Shown piece by piece: positions 24,001 through 35,926 of a stretch of DNA of 64,000 nucleotides. Source of the stretch: Powellomyces hirtus (Eukaryota > Chytridiomycota > Chytridiomycetes > Spizellomycetales > Powellomycetaceae); the NCBI GenBank assembly GCA_025526995.1, contig JAHLKG010000023.1:372001-436000 (forward strand). Reading direction: 5' to 3'. Made by a program: the position numbers and the translations under genes. Position 1 is the first letter of the stretch. Each line of letters opens with the position of its first letter. Under the pieces are notes generated by a model, which was not told where the DNA came from, searched no databases, and worked only from the letters and a program-made list of their open reading frames with translations.

Positions 24001-25354
24001 AATACCTCAACTTGCGATCGGGCAGGAGCGTCCCCAACAACAGGTCCTTGACACTATCAATCGCCATGACGGCCTCTCTGCGGGCCTTCTTCCTCGCCAT
24101 GCCATTGACGAGCTGATCGCGGAGATGGGCCAGCGTATGCAGCGGGGATTCCTGGACGAGCAGCGTCAGGGCCGAGACTTTATCCGTCACCGTTCCCGAC
24201 TTGAGGACCGTGCCAATGAAATCCCTGTCGGCCGACGACATGGATTTGGAGCGCTCGTACTTTTCGACTTCTTGGAGGTAGAGCGATTGCGCGCGCTGGT
24301 AGGTGGCTACGATGAACGGTTCGTCGGCGTCGCTGGTGGTGGGTGGTGGGGTGATGGGTGGGAGGGGCACCAGATGCCATTGGCTGACGGGATCGCAGAG
24401 GAGTTTGCGACTCAGTTTGTCGTCGACAGTCTGGCCCTGTAGCATTTGGGAAACCATGTTGCGGACCTCGGATGTATCTTCTTTGCCGTACTTAGCGGCA
24501 TCGGCGGGGACAGCATCCTCGTCGTCATCTTGGTCGTCAAACTCAAAGTCCGCGCCACGTCCTTCATCGTCGTCTTCAGCATCAACATCCATAGCGGAGT
24601 GGATGAGAGTCGGGACGGTTTCTTCTTCCTCCTCGTCATCATCCTCCACCTCATCCTCATCCTCTTGACTGATTTGGCCCTCCTCAGCTTCCCCCTCCTC
24701 CTCCTCCTCCTCCACCTCATCCGCATCCTCCCACTCGCCCTCATCATCATCCACCTCCACCACCTTGCTCATCTTGGGATCAATTTTCAAATCCATGCTC
24801 ATAAACGTCTGCAAATCCGCCAACAGCGCAGTCTCATCCACATCCACATCGGCCTTCTTCTTTTCTTTGGCCACGGTTTGCGTCAGTGTTCCCTGCTTCT
24901 TCTTTTTCTGCGCCGCCGCGTTATCGCCACCCTCCTCATCGTTATCGTCTTCAGCTTCCGACCCACTCAGCGCATCCGTGATCAGATCCAAATCCGCTTC
25001 CTCGCCGCCCAAAGACAGGATTTCGCGCAAGAGCACTGCTCGCCGAGAGGAAGACGATGCCGAGGTGGAGGTGAATTCGGATGTCCCATCTACTTTACTG
25101 ACGCCTTTTGCAGCAGCAGCAGCAGCAAGTACCACCCCATTCTGCTTCTTTCCGGTTGGTCTCAATTCACTCTTGTGATGCGGTTGCGGGTGAGGTCGTT
25201 GTTTCGTCGCTGGTTTGGACATGTGGCTCTTGTTGTTGTTGTTGCCATTGCCATTGCCATTGCCATTGTTGGTCTTTTTCCCATTCCGCACAGGTCCGCC
25301 ACTACTAGCCGGCTTCTTCCCACCGGTCGGACGCTTATCGTTATTCGAGCCCAT
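21096..25354 (-). CDS. MAK21: Ribosome biogenesis factor Mak21/Noc1 (CCAAT-binding factor family)
   Basis: Nucleolar protein needed, with Noc2, for early 60S subunit assembly and transport. Three phase-0 exons on the minus strand (25354-23891, 23798-22566, 22463-21096) give about 1354 aa, longer than the roughly 1025 aa of yeast Mak21. The N-terminal 300 residues are Lys/Gly/Asn-rich and then very acidic. A conserved core follows: KVSALTLLVQESPLHTL, SKDVKPVHLVSWYFEDGLKK, YYEFIKLIEELARDPLLHVK, RARYYAITFLNQIVFSHKEQ. The CBF/Mak21 domain starts around FPFAKIEDSVFDTHMATLFR and runs to QTLLSGSSIAPPPNTKNYDP. Next come LQRFLDRFVFKNPKK and a long Asp/Glu-rich tail ending in a basic KAKKFRKR. A Lys/Gly-rich linker (about 23280-23360) interrupts the core. 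Antisense long frames over the acidic tracts are codon-bias artefacts. Confidence 0.95.
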
Positions 25355-26298
25355 TGTGCCAAGTGTGAAGGGGATCTGCTAGCGTCAGTCACGGCCCCTG
25401 ACGGTATTTTTTTCTCACAGGTCAAGGTCAAAAAACAAAAAGAAGCAAAACCCCCACCCACGGCAGCGCGCGGGTCACGTGATATGCACAGAAAAGAAAC
25501 GAAAACCCGAGCCGCTCGCTATAAAACGAGTCCCTTGCCTCTCTCTCTCTCTCTCGTTCGTTCGTTAGTTGGGACAGTCGTCTCCCGCAACGACAAAACG
25601 GGAATCCGGCCGGAAAAAGCACCGCACGAGACCACGCAACCGCTCATCGGATCATACCACACATATTCGACTCTCGTGCGCCGCCTTTCTTGCCGTATTG
25701 TCGTTGTGTCTTGGCGTGAAAACGGGACCCCCCGCTCATCCCGAGTACTAGCTAGTAGATACAGTATATCTATCTACAATCCACACTTTATGTTTTTCAT
25801 CCCACCTCTGCAAAAGACGGCTCGATGACCGCTTTTTAGCTGTAATGGCTAAAACCCCGCACCCATCGCGTCGGCACATAGCCAGAGGGCAGATTAACCA
25901 CCACACCGAGTCTCATAGCCGGGTTAGCCTCTCTGTTCAGTAGAGCACTCGGTACTGTAAACTACGGGACATACATGCACCACATTCAATACAAAATTTC
26001 AAATAAAGGGAAATAAGCAAAAGCACAAAAGAGTAATGATTCAAGGGAAATAATGTCACACACACACACACGAGTCCTATATGAGTGCATTTGAATTTGA
26101 CCGTTTGTCATACAGCAAGGCCAAAAAAAAAAAAAAATCCAGGAAATACGGAAAAAGAAGGGGATATTCCACCTTGAACTTGATCGCAAATCGCTCCATG
26201 CGCCAAAAAGTAAAAGAGGGGCAAAAAAAAAAGGATATATGAGATTGATGGATTTGGCGCTCCACGTGATGAGGGGGTCGAGCGGGATCAGTCAAATT
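25355..26298. other. Intergenic region with MAK21 promoter
   Basis: About 0.94 kb. It contains an E-box CACGTG at 25476-25481 (inside TCACGTGA), a CTATAAAA element near 25519 followed by a (CT)n run and GTTCGTTCGTT, and another CACGTG at 26263-26268. The MAK21 promoter should be at the left end and the 3' UTR of the zinc-finger gene at the right. A 115-codon plus-strand frame from ATG 25482 has no recognisable features, and I do not count it as a gene. Confidence 0.5.
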
Positions 26299-28467
26299 TC
26301 ATTCGACGACCGTCTGTGGCTCCAGTTTCACTGGTTGCGGATGCATCGGATGCAGATTAGCCACATCCATCGGAGCGTTGGTTGCCAGCTCATTCTCGTC
26401 CACATCATCATCGTCGTCTTCATCGTCTCCATCTGGTGACAACAATCGGCCTTGTTCGTCCTTGATTCCATCGGCGCCGTCGTGTATCTTCATCGCACAC
26501 GGATTGCTCTCCCGCGGTCCCTTGAGATGTCTTCGTAACGCGTCGCTTCTCGCAAATGCCTTTTTGCAAGCAACGCACACGTGGGGTTTCAGTCCCGCGT
26601 GTAGCTTGGCGTGCCGCTTGAGATCGTGTTTGCGCGAAAACGTTGCCGGGCAGTGCGAGCACACGAACGGACGCTCGCCCGTGTGAGCTCGATAGTGTGA
26701 CTTGAGATTGTAGGGTCGCGTGAATGCTATGAGGAGGAGGAGGGAGCCAAAATGGGTCAGACCAACAGTTCAGGCGAGGGGAATGGTCAATTTTTTTTTT
26801 TCACGTACTTTTTCCGCATTCAGGGTAAGGACACTGGTACAATGTTTGCCGTTGCGTCTTGATTGCCATTTCGGAAGGTTTCGGTAGAGGTGGTGCGTCG
26901 GGGCGTGGCGGTACCGGCGATCCGCCTCGCGACGTTGAGCCGCCTGCAACCGACAAGCTGGCCGGTACACCGCCACTCGGACTCTCTGCTTCCGGGGCAA
27001 CCCCCGAAAACACATAGCTAGAATTCAACAAGCCACCAGTCGTTGTCGAGGGATTCAACGTTGACGCTGCTGCTGTAAGCGGGTTGTTGGCAATATTCGG
27101 TGGCGCGGACCTATCGCTGGTCGGCTGACCTTGCTGGTGTGGTTGTTGTTGTGGCGCCTGCTGAGGGGCAGAGTTGACACTGCTCTCATAAGTCTGAAAC
27201 TCTGCCATCAACTCATCAAAGGAAGCCAGACCGTCGCCCTGCTGGTGCGCATAGCTTGGTTGCCCGGCCAACCCGAGGTGCGCCTGATCATTGGATCCCA
27301 GGAAATCGACGATGGCAGCGGCAGGCAGTTCCGAGTTTGTCGGCGTAGGGTAGCCGAAATTTGCACCATTGTTCAACGTATCCAGAGGCGGAAAGTATGA
27401 GAGATTGGAGTATGGAGAGTGCACGTAGGGAGATTGAGAGGGGGATGGGATGGCGTGAATCATTGGAGATGTTAGCTGTACAATGTCGGCATATCTGAAA
27501 AGAGAAGACAAGGGGGGCGGATTAGTTTTCCAGTAGACCACACTGTTGGATGGGGGGCGACATGTCCAACGTACTGCAGATCGCCGCCATAAGAGGATGC
27601 AGGAGAGAGATAGCCATCGTCGCTTGCAGCGTCGTTGAGAGACAGGTCATCCATTCCAGGTAGGGAGCCGGCACTGGATCGTCTTCGTGGGCGGGCAGGG
27701 ACGGCCAGGTACGGGGCGGTCAAGTCGATGCTGGGATAGAACTGGTTGTTGCTCGGGGTGGAGCCATCGGTGGGAGAAAACGAGTCTGAAAAGGCCGACA
27801 TGGACTCATTGTCTGATTCGCTGTACAGCGACCCCACTTCGTCTGCAGTGCGATCCCGCCAGTTGCTGACATTGTAGAGGTTTTCATTGAGCGAAAAGCT
27901 GTTTTGTTGTTGTTGCTGTTGTTGGTTGTCGACCTGGACTGTGAATTGGGGGATGGACGGGGTGGAGGCAAATGGAGCAGGGTAGTTTGTGTGCTGTGAG
28001 GTGACGAGTGCGCTGTCTGAATAGTGTCGCTGGGGCTGGGAGGGCAGTGGGTATTGCTGCTGTGCGTGGGAGGACAGGAACTGGGTTTGGGGCTGGTGGT
28101 GGTGCGGGATAGTTTGCGAACGCTGGGGCTGATGGGGCAGGGGTAGTTGGTGGTGGTGGAGGTAAGAGCGTTGCTGCTGGGGAAGCGAGGTGTTTGTGGT
28201 TTGGGCAAAGTAGTCGTTGTGGGGAGACGACAGGTCGCTGAAGAGCGAGTCAGTTGCGGGCGACTGGTGGTCAGGGCCGTGCTGGGAAAAGACCAGGTGG
28301 GGCGGGGTGGGGGGCAGAGTAGTGGCGGTGGTGTTTTCCAAAGACAAGAGACCCGAGAGAATGTCGTTTAGCTCCCTGTTTGTGGCGGTGGTTGGGGAGG
28401 GAGTGGACGAGTGAGTGGTGAGCAGCTGCCCTGGTGGTTGCTGCAGTGGAGTGGGGGGTGGTTGCAT
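26299..28467 (-). CDS. C2H2 zinc-finger transcription factor, Crz1-like (calcineurin-responsive)
   Basis: Three exons on the minus strand (28467-27575, 27494-26809, 26726-26299) join to about 668 aa. The C-terminus carries tandem C2H2 fingers. Finger 1 ([20 protein letters not shown]) is split by the second intron, finger 2 begins [19 protein letters not shown], and finger 3 is [20 protein letters not shown] with an atypical fourth ligand. TRPYNLKSH...ERPF...RKHDLKRH...ARSDALRRH is the Crz1 signature. The rest is Gln/Ser/Pro-rich, as in Crz1. Two candidate calcineurin docking motifs are present: PQFTVQ at about residues 173-178 (PxIxIT type) and YLAVP at about 253-257 (LxVP type), flanking a Ser-rich stretch and next to a basic RPRRRSS. 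The model is Ca2+-activated dephosphorylation and nuclear entry. The start is the first ATG in frame; upstream codons are non-ATG. Confidence 0.87.
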
Positions 28468-29543
28468 TTTCGCCGAGAGAGGGAGGGGCGAGGGAGGGAG
28501 GGCCGAGAGAGGGATTGGCAGAGGGATTGCCGAGAGAGGGGTTGGCAACGGGGGGAAGGAAGGAAGGAAGGGAAACACGGAAGGCACAATAGCAGAAGAG
28601 TAATAGATAGATATATATAAGACGGAGGGAGGGATAGAATAAGGGTTACAGAGTCAGTCAGAAAGAATCACTATCTATTAGAGAGTCACTCAGTCAGTAG
28701 GCATCAGGGGGGCAGGGAGGCAGGGTAGTCAGTTCAGTCAGTCACAAGAGAACAACAACGAACGGCAAGCGGCCAAGCGGCAAACAGGCTCAAGTTTGTT
28801 TATCGAGGCAACAGGGCGACTATATCATACTGGTAGTAGTCACTCAGTCAGTCACTCGCTCACTCACTCATGGGAATAATAATGGCACGCGCGTGGGGAC
28901 TGTGCTTGATTTAGCATCACCACCAGCACTGCCTCTCCCCAATGACTCCCTCCAATGACTCCCTCGGTGACTTTTCTCCATGAGCAACTGTAGATATCGA
29001 TCTTCCCCCTCCTGTCAGTCATGACATGGGGTTTCTTTCTTGCACATGTTCCTTCATGCTACATACAGTCTGCCATTCATGCGTGCGTGAGAGAGACAGA
29101 TAGAGAGAGAGACCCACTGGTTTGGCGGTTGGCAGTCACGTGAGATACAATCGCTATGATGATCCATCCCCATGCTCTTCCCAGTCTCCCATCAATCAAT
29201 CAATCACTACTGGAAATCGTCACCATCACCATCATCGTCATCATCATCATCATCATCCACACAGCCTCAGAGCGAGAGGAGCGAGAGGATCAGGGTGAGG
29301 TGGCGAGTGACTGAACGCCTGTGGCTGTGAATGCGGGTGCTTCCAGTAGGCAATCCACGTCACACAACCGTCACACACGCCGTTGGTCGTAATTCAGGCC
29401 TGTCCCGACGCGATACGTAAGCAGTCCTGCGCCACGCACGGCCCGCCTCAGCGGAACATGCACATTGCACACATCCAATCCTACATCTCTAGTACACGCA
29501 CCCTAGGGAGAGGCGCTGACATCCACCTTCACCCCCTCAAAAC
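28468..29543. other. Divergent intergenic region (Crz1-like / AK9-like) with simple repeats
   Basis: About 1.1 kb of promoter DNA. It holds GGGA/GGAAGG-rich stretches (28470-28570), many copies of CAGTCAGT/CACTCACT words at 28640-28870, a (ATC)n microsatellite at about 29222-29259, and a TCACGTGA palindrome around 29137-29142. No ORF or RNA gene is supported. Confidence 0.55.
29222..29259. repeat. Trinucleotide microsatellite (ATC/CAT)n
   Basis: Imperfect run of CACCATCACCATCATC followed by repeated ATC units, in the region upstream of the AK9-like gene. Confidence 0.85.
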
Positions 29544-32469
29544 ATGGCTACTACAAACAAACCAGAACCAGTGGCAGCATCATCACCGCCATCAACCCTC
29601 CCACCACCACCACCACCAGCCACCACAAACGCAAACTCCCCATCCCCATCCCCATCCCAATCCATGCCAATGAGCAAACCCGAACGCCCTTGCTACATTG
29701 TGCTCGGCAAGCCTGGGGTCGGTCGAACCACCGTCGCCACCAACCTCGCCGCTGCAGTCAATGCTCGTCTCGTCAGCCCGGAAGCGGTGTTGAAGGAGAT
29801 TGTCGACGACGAGGGTCGCCCGGAGCATCCCGAGGTGAGGAAACTTACAAATGTGATGAATTGGATGTGGCGATGGACCGTTCTCTCGGAATGTTTTTTT
29901 CTGATCCATTTGGACACAGATTATGCAGATATTATCTAGTGGCGCCGAAATTCCGACCAAAAAAATCATGCAGCTACTGCTCAACGCGGTGCGCGATCAG
30001 GACACGCTCTTCCGAGGTAAGCTACAACAACAGACATCTTCTGGGCGTTTGGGGGTTCCCCCTACTCTCACAGCCCCCTCATCAAGTCTTCCCTCTCCCA
30101 GGCTACGTCCTCGACGGCCTTCCCTCCGGGCTCCTCCCCACCGCTCCCTCCTCCCCAGACTCTGCTTCAACCGACCCCACCTCGGACGACATCACTCTCC
30201 TCAACTCCATCCTCACCGAAAATCAGCCCTACTTTACCCCTTACCTCATCGACCTCTCTCTCTCCGACGACGACCTCATCCGGCGCCGCGCGGGGCAGTG
30301 GTGCGATACCGAGACGGGCATCCTCTACCCCGGGGCACAAGTTGTCTTTTCCCGTAAACGGCGCGCAGAAGGACACGGCGACGAGGAAGCCCATGAGGAC
30401 GACGACGAGGAGCAGCAAAGTCATGATGATGAGGACGGGGAGGACGAGGACGCGGAAGAGAAGGAAGACGAGGAAGAAAGTGGGAGTGACGCGGGAAGTG
30501 GGAGTGATGCAAGTGATGACGAGGAGAAGAAACGGAAGGGGAAGAAAAAGAAAAAAGAGGTGCAAGTGAGCTTGATGAATAAAGTCGAGTGGCCGCTGAT
30601 TTCAATGGATATTCTCAACCGGTAGAAACCATACCTCCTATCCCCCGCCACCATCTCCCCCACTCTCCCTCCTTCCCCAACTCATCCTCGTTCATTCAAC
30701 TAGCCTCGTCAAACGCCCCGAAGATTCGCCAGAACACGTCACCCACCTGCTCGCATCCTACCCGACCACCGCGCTCACCCACCTCCTCTCCACCCACTTT
30801 CGCAACGCCGCCGCACACCGCATCATCCCGCTCGACGCCTCGCAGCACCCAGACATTCTCCTCCCGTCCCTCGTCGCGCGCCTCGATAGCCTTGGTGTCG
30901 GCCTCCGCGTCGTCCCGCCCAAAAAAATCGACGCGCCCGACCCCGCCCCTGCAAACCTGGCCGATGCGCTCAGGTACTTTGCGACGGCACAGTTGGAGGA
31001 CGAGGAACCCGCGAGAGAACTCGGCGTGTGGAAAAACTATGACCCCGTGGAGGCGAAAGACGGCAAGTTGGTCAAGGTCGACAGCTTTGACTACTGTGTT
31101 TGTTACAAGGTAAGTAGACGTTCACGCCCCCCTGACACCCCAGCCCATCATACCGTCTCCTCATATATAACGCGTATTGGTCGTCGCCCAGGGCAAACTC
31201 TACTTCCAATCCACTCCCGCAACCCACACCCTCTTCCTCTCCAACCCCCTCCCCTACCTCCTCACGCTCCCGCACACACCTCCCCTCTCGATCAGCATCC
31301 TCGGCGGGCCCACCTCTGGCAAAACCACGCTCTCCAAACTCCTCGCCCAAACGTACGCCCTCACCCGCGTCTCCCTAGATGACGTCCTGGACACGTGGGA
31401 CGAGGACGGCGGCAGTGCAACTGTGTATGGCGACGAGTTCCCGGAGATTAGACACATGTGCCAACGAGGATTGGACGTGCCCCCCGATGTCGCGGCCCGC
31501 TTGGTCAAGGCCATCGTTAGGCATGTGAGGGATACGCGGAAAGAGGTGGGTTCGCTTGCATGATAGAAAACGAATAGGTGACGGCAGTCACTCCACTCAC
31601 GTCACGGACGGCTACTGATGTGATTTCGTATTATCTGTAGAGTGGGGACGGATGGATCTTGGACGGGTTCCCGAGAACAGCAGAGCAGGTACCGCGACAT
31701 ACGCAGTCTTCATATATGCACATTCCAACAATCCATTGGCCGTAAACTAAACACAACGCCAATTGTGCTCTTTTTTAACTCCAGGCCCAAGCATTGCGCG
31801 CCGTCGGCCTAGTCCCCGCTCATACCGTGCATCTCCAAAACGGTACCCTGATACAACCTTGCTCCTCCCAACTCTACACAAAAGCAACCAACCCACTAAC
31901 CCTATCCCTCCTCCCAATCTTTCAGACGCATCCGACGACAAAATCCGCACGCGCGCCCTTCTCCCCCGCTTCTTTGACGCGCGCTCCACCGCATTCCACG
32001 ATTCCGTCACCGAGACAATCAAACTCCTAACCACCCCGGTAGAACAGCAACAACAGGTCGCCAGCGCAGGAGAAACATCCGCGGCAGAGACAGGCAAGGA
32101 ACCGCCCATCTCTGCAACAACGCTGATCCATGTCGACGCGACCCTCACACCCGCGGCCGCCATGTGTGCAGTCCAGGGTGTCGTGGATCCGTTTTTTGAT
32201 AAAGCCGGTGAGAACATTCGCACACAACAACCCCCCGAAATGCTTTTCTTGAGACACTCCCGAAAAGTGATATTTGTGTTAAAATACTTTTTTTCCGTCC
32301 GTCTTTCACACACACACACACAGAGGCGCTATCCCACAAACAACTCGCTGCCCTCCCCGCCACCATCCCGTTCGGAGCCACCAAAGACTACTGCCCCGTC
32401 GCGCTGCACGATTACGGCGTGCTCATCAAGGGCGATAATGCCCACGTTGCCCAATACAAGGTAAGAAAG

Positions 32470-32501
<32 letters not shown>

Positions 32502-32742
32502 ACGCAAATCGTAACCTAAACATTTTTTTTTGCTGGGTATGTTCCTTCTCTCAATAACAGGGCCAGTACTACTACTTCTCGGCTCCCGAGTGCCTCACCG
32601 CTTTTATTTCCGAACCCACGACCTATGCACCGGTGGAGGACGCGAGCAGCAGCAGCAGCAACCGCATCCGCATCCCGCCGCCGCGAATCGTGATTGTGGG
32701 GTGTAGCGGGAGCGGCAAAACCACATTGTCAAACGCACTATG

Positions 32743-32775
<33 letters not shown>

Positions 32776-35700
32776 CGAGCCGTCGAGCCCAATGAAGATA
32801 ACGCATCTGGTGTGGGAGGACGTGGTGCGCGCGTGGAAGGATCGGAACGACAAGAGGGCCGAGAAAAGCGAGCTGGACGGCGAGGGCGAGGACGAGTTGG
32901 GCGAGGAGGATGTGGTTAGGGTTTTTAGAGAGTTGGTACAAGGGGACGTAAGTTGTTGTGTTGTGTGTTGCGTCGCATACTGCTATCTTTCTTCCATCTC
33001 ACTGCATATTTGACATTGGATATTGACCTTGACATTACTCTCTTGGTTTTTTTTCTTCTTTTTGTGTCCGCCAGCCCACAAACCCCACCGGCTTCATTCT
33101 CGAAAACTTCCCCGCACCCAAATCCCACATGGACGCGCTCCTCTCCGCGCACCTCCACCCCGACGCGGTCATCCACCTGGTCGTCGAGTCCGAGACGGCC
33201 GTGACGCGGATCGCGCGCGTATGGCGCAAGGCCGGGAAAATGACGCTGCGTCTCCGCAGCAGCGAGGACGATGCGGAGGATGGCGCGGACGGAGAGGAGC
33301 CCGGGGAGGATCTCGACCCGATTGTGGAAGCGGTGGAACGGGGCATGGTGCACGCGGCGGACGTCGTCGAGGCCGCAGCTGCAGCCGCGATCCCCGTCTT
33401 GCATGTGGACACGAATGGACCGCTGCGCGCCGTCGTGGCGGCCGTGAGGCGTGTGGTTGCGCCCTATCTCGAAAACGTGAGTGACGTCGGGCAAAACACA
33501 ACATCACCGAGCGAAAATGAAGAAAGAAACTGGCGGCGGGTCCATATTTCATATCTGCGTTGCTCATGGTGTGATACTGATATATATATCTCTTACCCCC
33601 CCCCCCGCTTCCCCTTCTCGCGCAACCCCCCCCCCCCCCGTTTTGTCATCAGCGCGCAAGCCTCTTCTCCACCGCCTACCCCATCACCAAAAAGGAGGCG
33701 ACGCGGATGTTGGATCTGGGCACCAAGAGTCTGAGTGCGTTTAGGTAAATAGGTTACGGTGTACATGTACCCTGCCCCGGTGTCTTGTAGTGACGCTGAT
33801 ATGGGCTTTTCTCTCGACTCTTGAAGAAAATTCTGTCCCGTCACGCTCGCCACAACCCGCTACCTGACCAAAGCCAGCGTCGGCACTTTACCCGTGCTGA
33901 GCGGAGACCACATCTACTACCTCAAAGACAAATCCACACAAAAGGTAAGTAACCACACCACGGCACCACAAAAAACAACTCCCCCCCTTTCCTTTCCTCA
34001 TTTTCCACGCGCCCCGCAGACGTTCCTCTCCAACCCGCACCACTTTCTCCACCTCCCTCCCCCGCCGCCCGTCATCCGCCCGCACATCTGCATCCTCGGG
34101 GGTCCCAAATCGGGCGCCACAACGCTCGCGCGCGCGCTCGCCGCGCAGCTCGACACCGTGTACCTCGACCTCCCCCTCGTGCTGCAAACCATTGTCGACG
34201 GCGGCGAGGTCGCCCTCGGCTTGTATGACGAACTGAAAACGGTCCTGGACCGCGGGGAAGCGGTCAGCGATGAATTGGCCGCGAGAGCTGTGCGCTGTGT
34301 TACCGCCCGCGCCGCGTGTGTCGAGAAAGGGTGAGGCAAACCAAATAACTGGGAATTAAAAAAAAAGAGGGATTGACGGCGATGTGGTTTTTTGTCCAAT
34401 AGGTGGATTTTGGATGGATGGCCAATGACTCACCACCAAGCGCAACTCCTCGAATCCCTCGGCGTGCAGCCCCACGAAATCTTCCAGCTATCCATCCCCA
34501 CATCCGAGGTTCTGCAGCGCACCGCCGCCGATAAAGCTCTCGATATTGCGTACGTGGGTGGGGCTGCAACAAAAAAAAAACCCCCCCTCAAAAAACCGCA
34601 CTCCCTCTAACACCCCCTCTCCTAGAAACTCGACTCCCTCCCTCAACCACGCGCCCCTCCAACTCCTCCGGCTCCACAGCTACACGACCCACATCACCGC
34701 AACGCAAATGTTCTACACGACTACATACGGCAACTGGCACAGTGCACCCGCGTACCCGTCCAGATGGGCCGCCAAACACCACACCCTCGCGCGCATCCAC
34801 GCGTCGATCGCGCACCGCCAAGCGTACCTCGGGGCCCTTCTCGCCAACACGCCCGCACCCATCGCCAACGTCGGAACCGACATGCACCACGTCGCGACCC
34901 ACATGGGCCGCGTCGGCGAGTACTGCCCCGTGCGGCTCACCGACCACGCGGAATTGGTCGTCGGCACCCACGGCATGACGTACATGGCCGAGTATAAAGG
35001 CGCGTACTATCGATTAGCCGGCGAACAAGAGTTTGCCACATTTGGTGCCGACCCCGAACGCTACGTCGAAAACGGACGGCCGTTGCCCGACCCGCTCCCC
35101 ATCCGGCGATCTCCATCCGACATCAAATCCCTCTTCCCCGCCCAACTCGAGCTGCGCGGGTACTGCCCCGTCACCTACGCCCTCGCCGCAACTCCCACCT
35201 TTGCCGCCATCGTCCCCGGCCTCCCGCACCTTCTCGCCGAATACGACTCGAAACTGTACACCTTTGCCTCGGAACCGCACCTCCACGAATTCATGAAAAC
35301 ACCCTGGCGCTTTGCCCACCTCGTCCTCCCCCACAAACTGCCCCCGCCCACCGCTCCCGTCACCCTCACCGCGCTCCCCATGATCGGATATCTCGAACAG
35401 ACCGTCGCGACGCGCATCACAGAAGCGCTCGTCGAGGTCGGGAAAGCGAGACCAAAGTTCCCGTACAAGGGACTGGGAGAGAGCGCGGTCGAGTATTTGG
35501 CCTTGTGGCTTAAAGGTGAGAGAAATAAATCCCCAAAAAAAAAGAAAGTAAAAACCCCCAATTCACCACACTTTTTTTCTAACGTGTCGTTTCTTGACAC
35601 CCGCAGCCCACAACCCGCACGCAAAAGACTGGACGCGCAAAGCGTACCTCAAGCGCCTCGACCATTTCACCGACAAATGCAGTTTGATCGGATACCTCCA

Positions 35701-35926
35701 CACAGCCTCGGGAATGAACGCCAACACAAACACAACCACAAACACGAATACGACCCACCAACACCACCACCCATCGCAACCAACCTCCCACAACCCCCTG
35801 GCTCCGCTGTCGCGCACGCCCCCACCACCGTACATCACCCCCGACGACCGCGACCCGGCGTTTGATCGCCGGATGGGCGAGTTTGTGGCGTTGCGCCCCC
35901 TCCCGGGCGTCCAAGGTGCGCTTTGA
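29544..35926 (+). CDS. Adenylate kinase 9-like multi-domain nucleoside phosphate kinase
   Basis: Seventeen exons join in frame to about 1619 aa: 29544-29834, 29920-30016, 30102-30621, 30704-31109, 31192-31545, 31641-31688, 31785-31842, 31926-32207, 32324-32460, 32561-32947, 33075-33476, 33653-33744, 33827-33944, 34020-34330, 34403-34549, 34626-35515, 35607-35926. Four kinase modules are visible by their P-loops: GKPGVGRT (about residue 55), GGPTSGKT (476), GCSGSGKT (778), GGPKSGAT (1091). The matching nucleotide-site signatures are DGLP, DGFPR, ENFP and DGWP, so only module 2 looks fully canonical. Between modules lie YHS-like repeats with CPVTL/CPVRL/CPVTY. The C-terminal block LPHKLPPP...LPMIGYLEQTVAT is typical of AK9. 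An acidic insert (about 30370-30560) splits module 1. AK9 interconverts nucleoside mono-, di- and triphosphates and is linked to cilia in animals. A flagellar role here is inference. Confidence 0.92.
32470..32499. repeat. Poly(A) tract, 30 nt, in an intron
   Basis: Uninterrupted A run just downstream of the GTAAGA donor of the intron 32461-32560 in the AK9-like gene. It may be length-polymorphic. Confidence 0.95.

Noticed and set aside
24446..25828. 460-codon plus-strand frame antisense to MAK21
   Set aside because: It is the mirror of Asp/Glu/Lys-rich codons of MAK21, which lack stops on the other strand. Its residues are Ile/Leu/His runs without a domain.
25482..25828. 115-codon plus-strand frame after an E-box and CTATAAAA
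   Set aside because: Promoter-like context, but the peptide is low complexity without motifs, and the same DNA serves as the MAK21 promoter.
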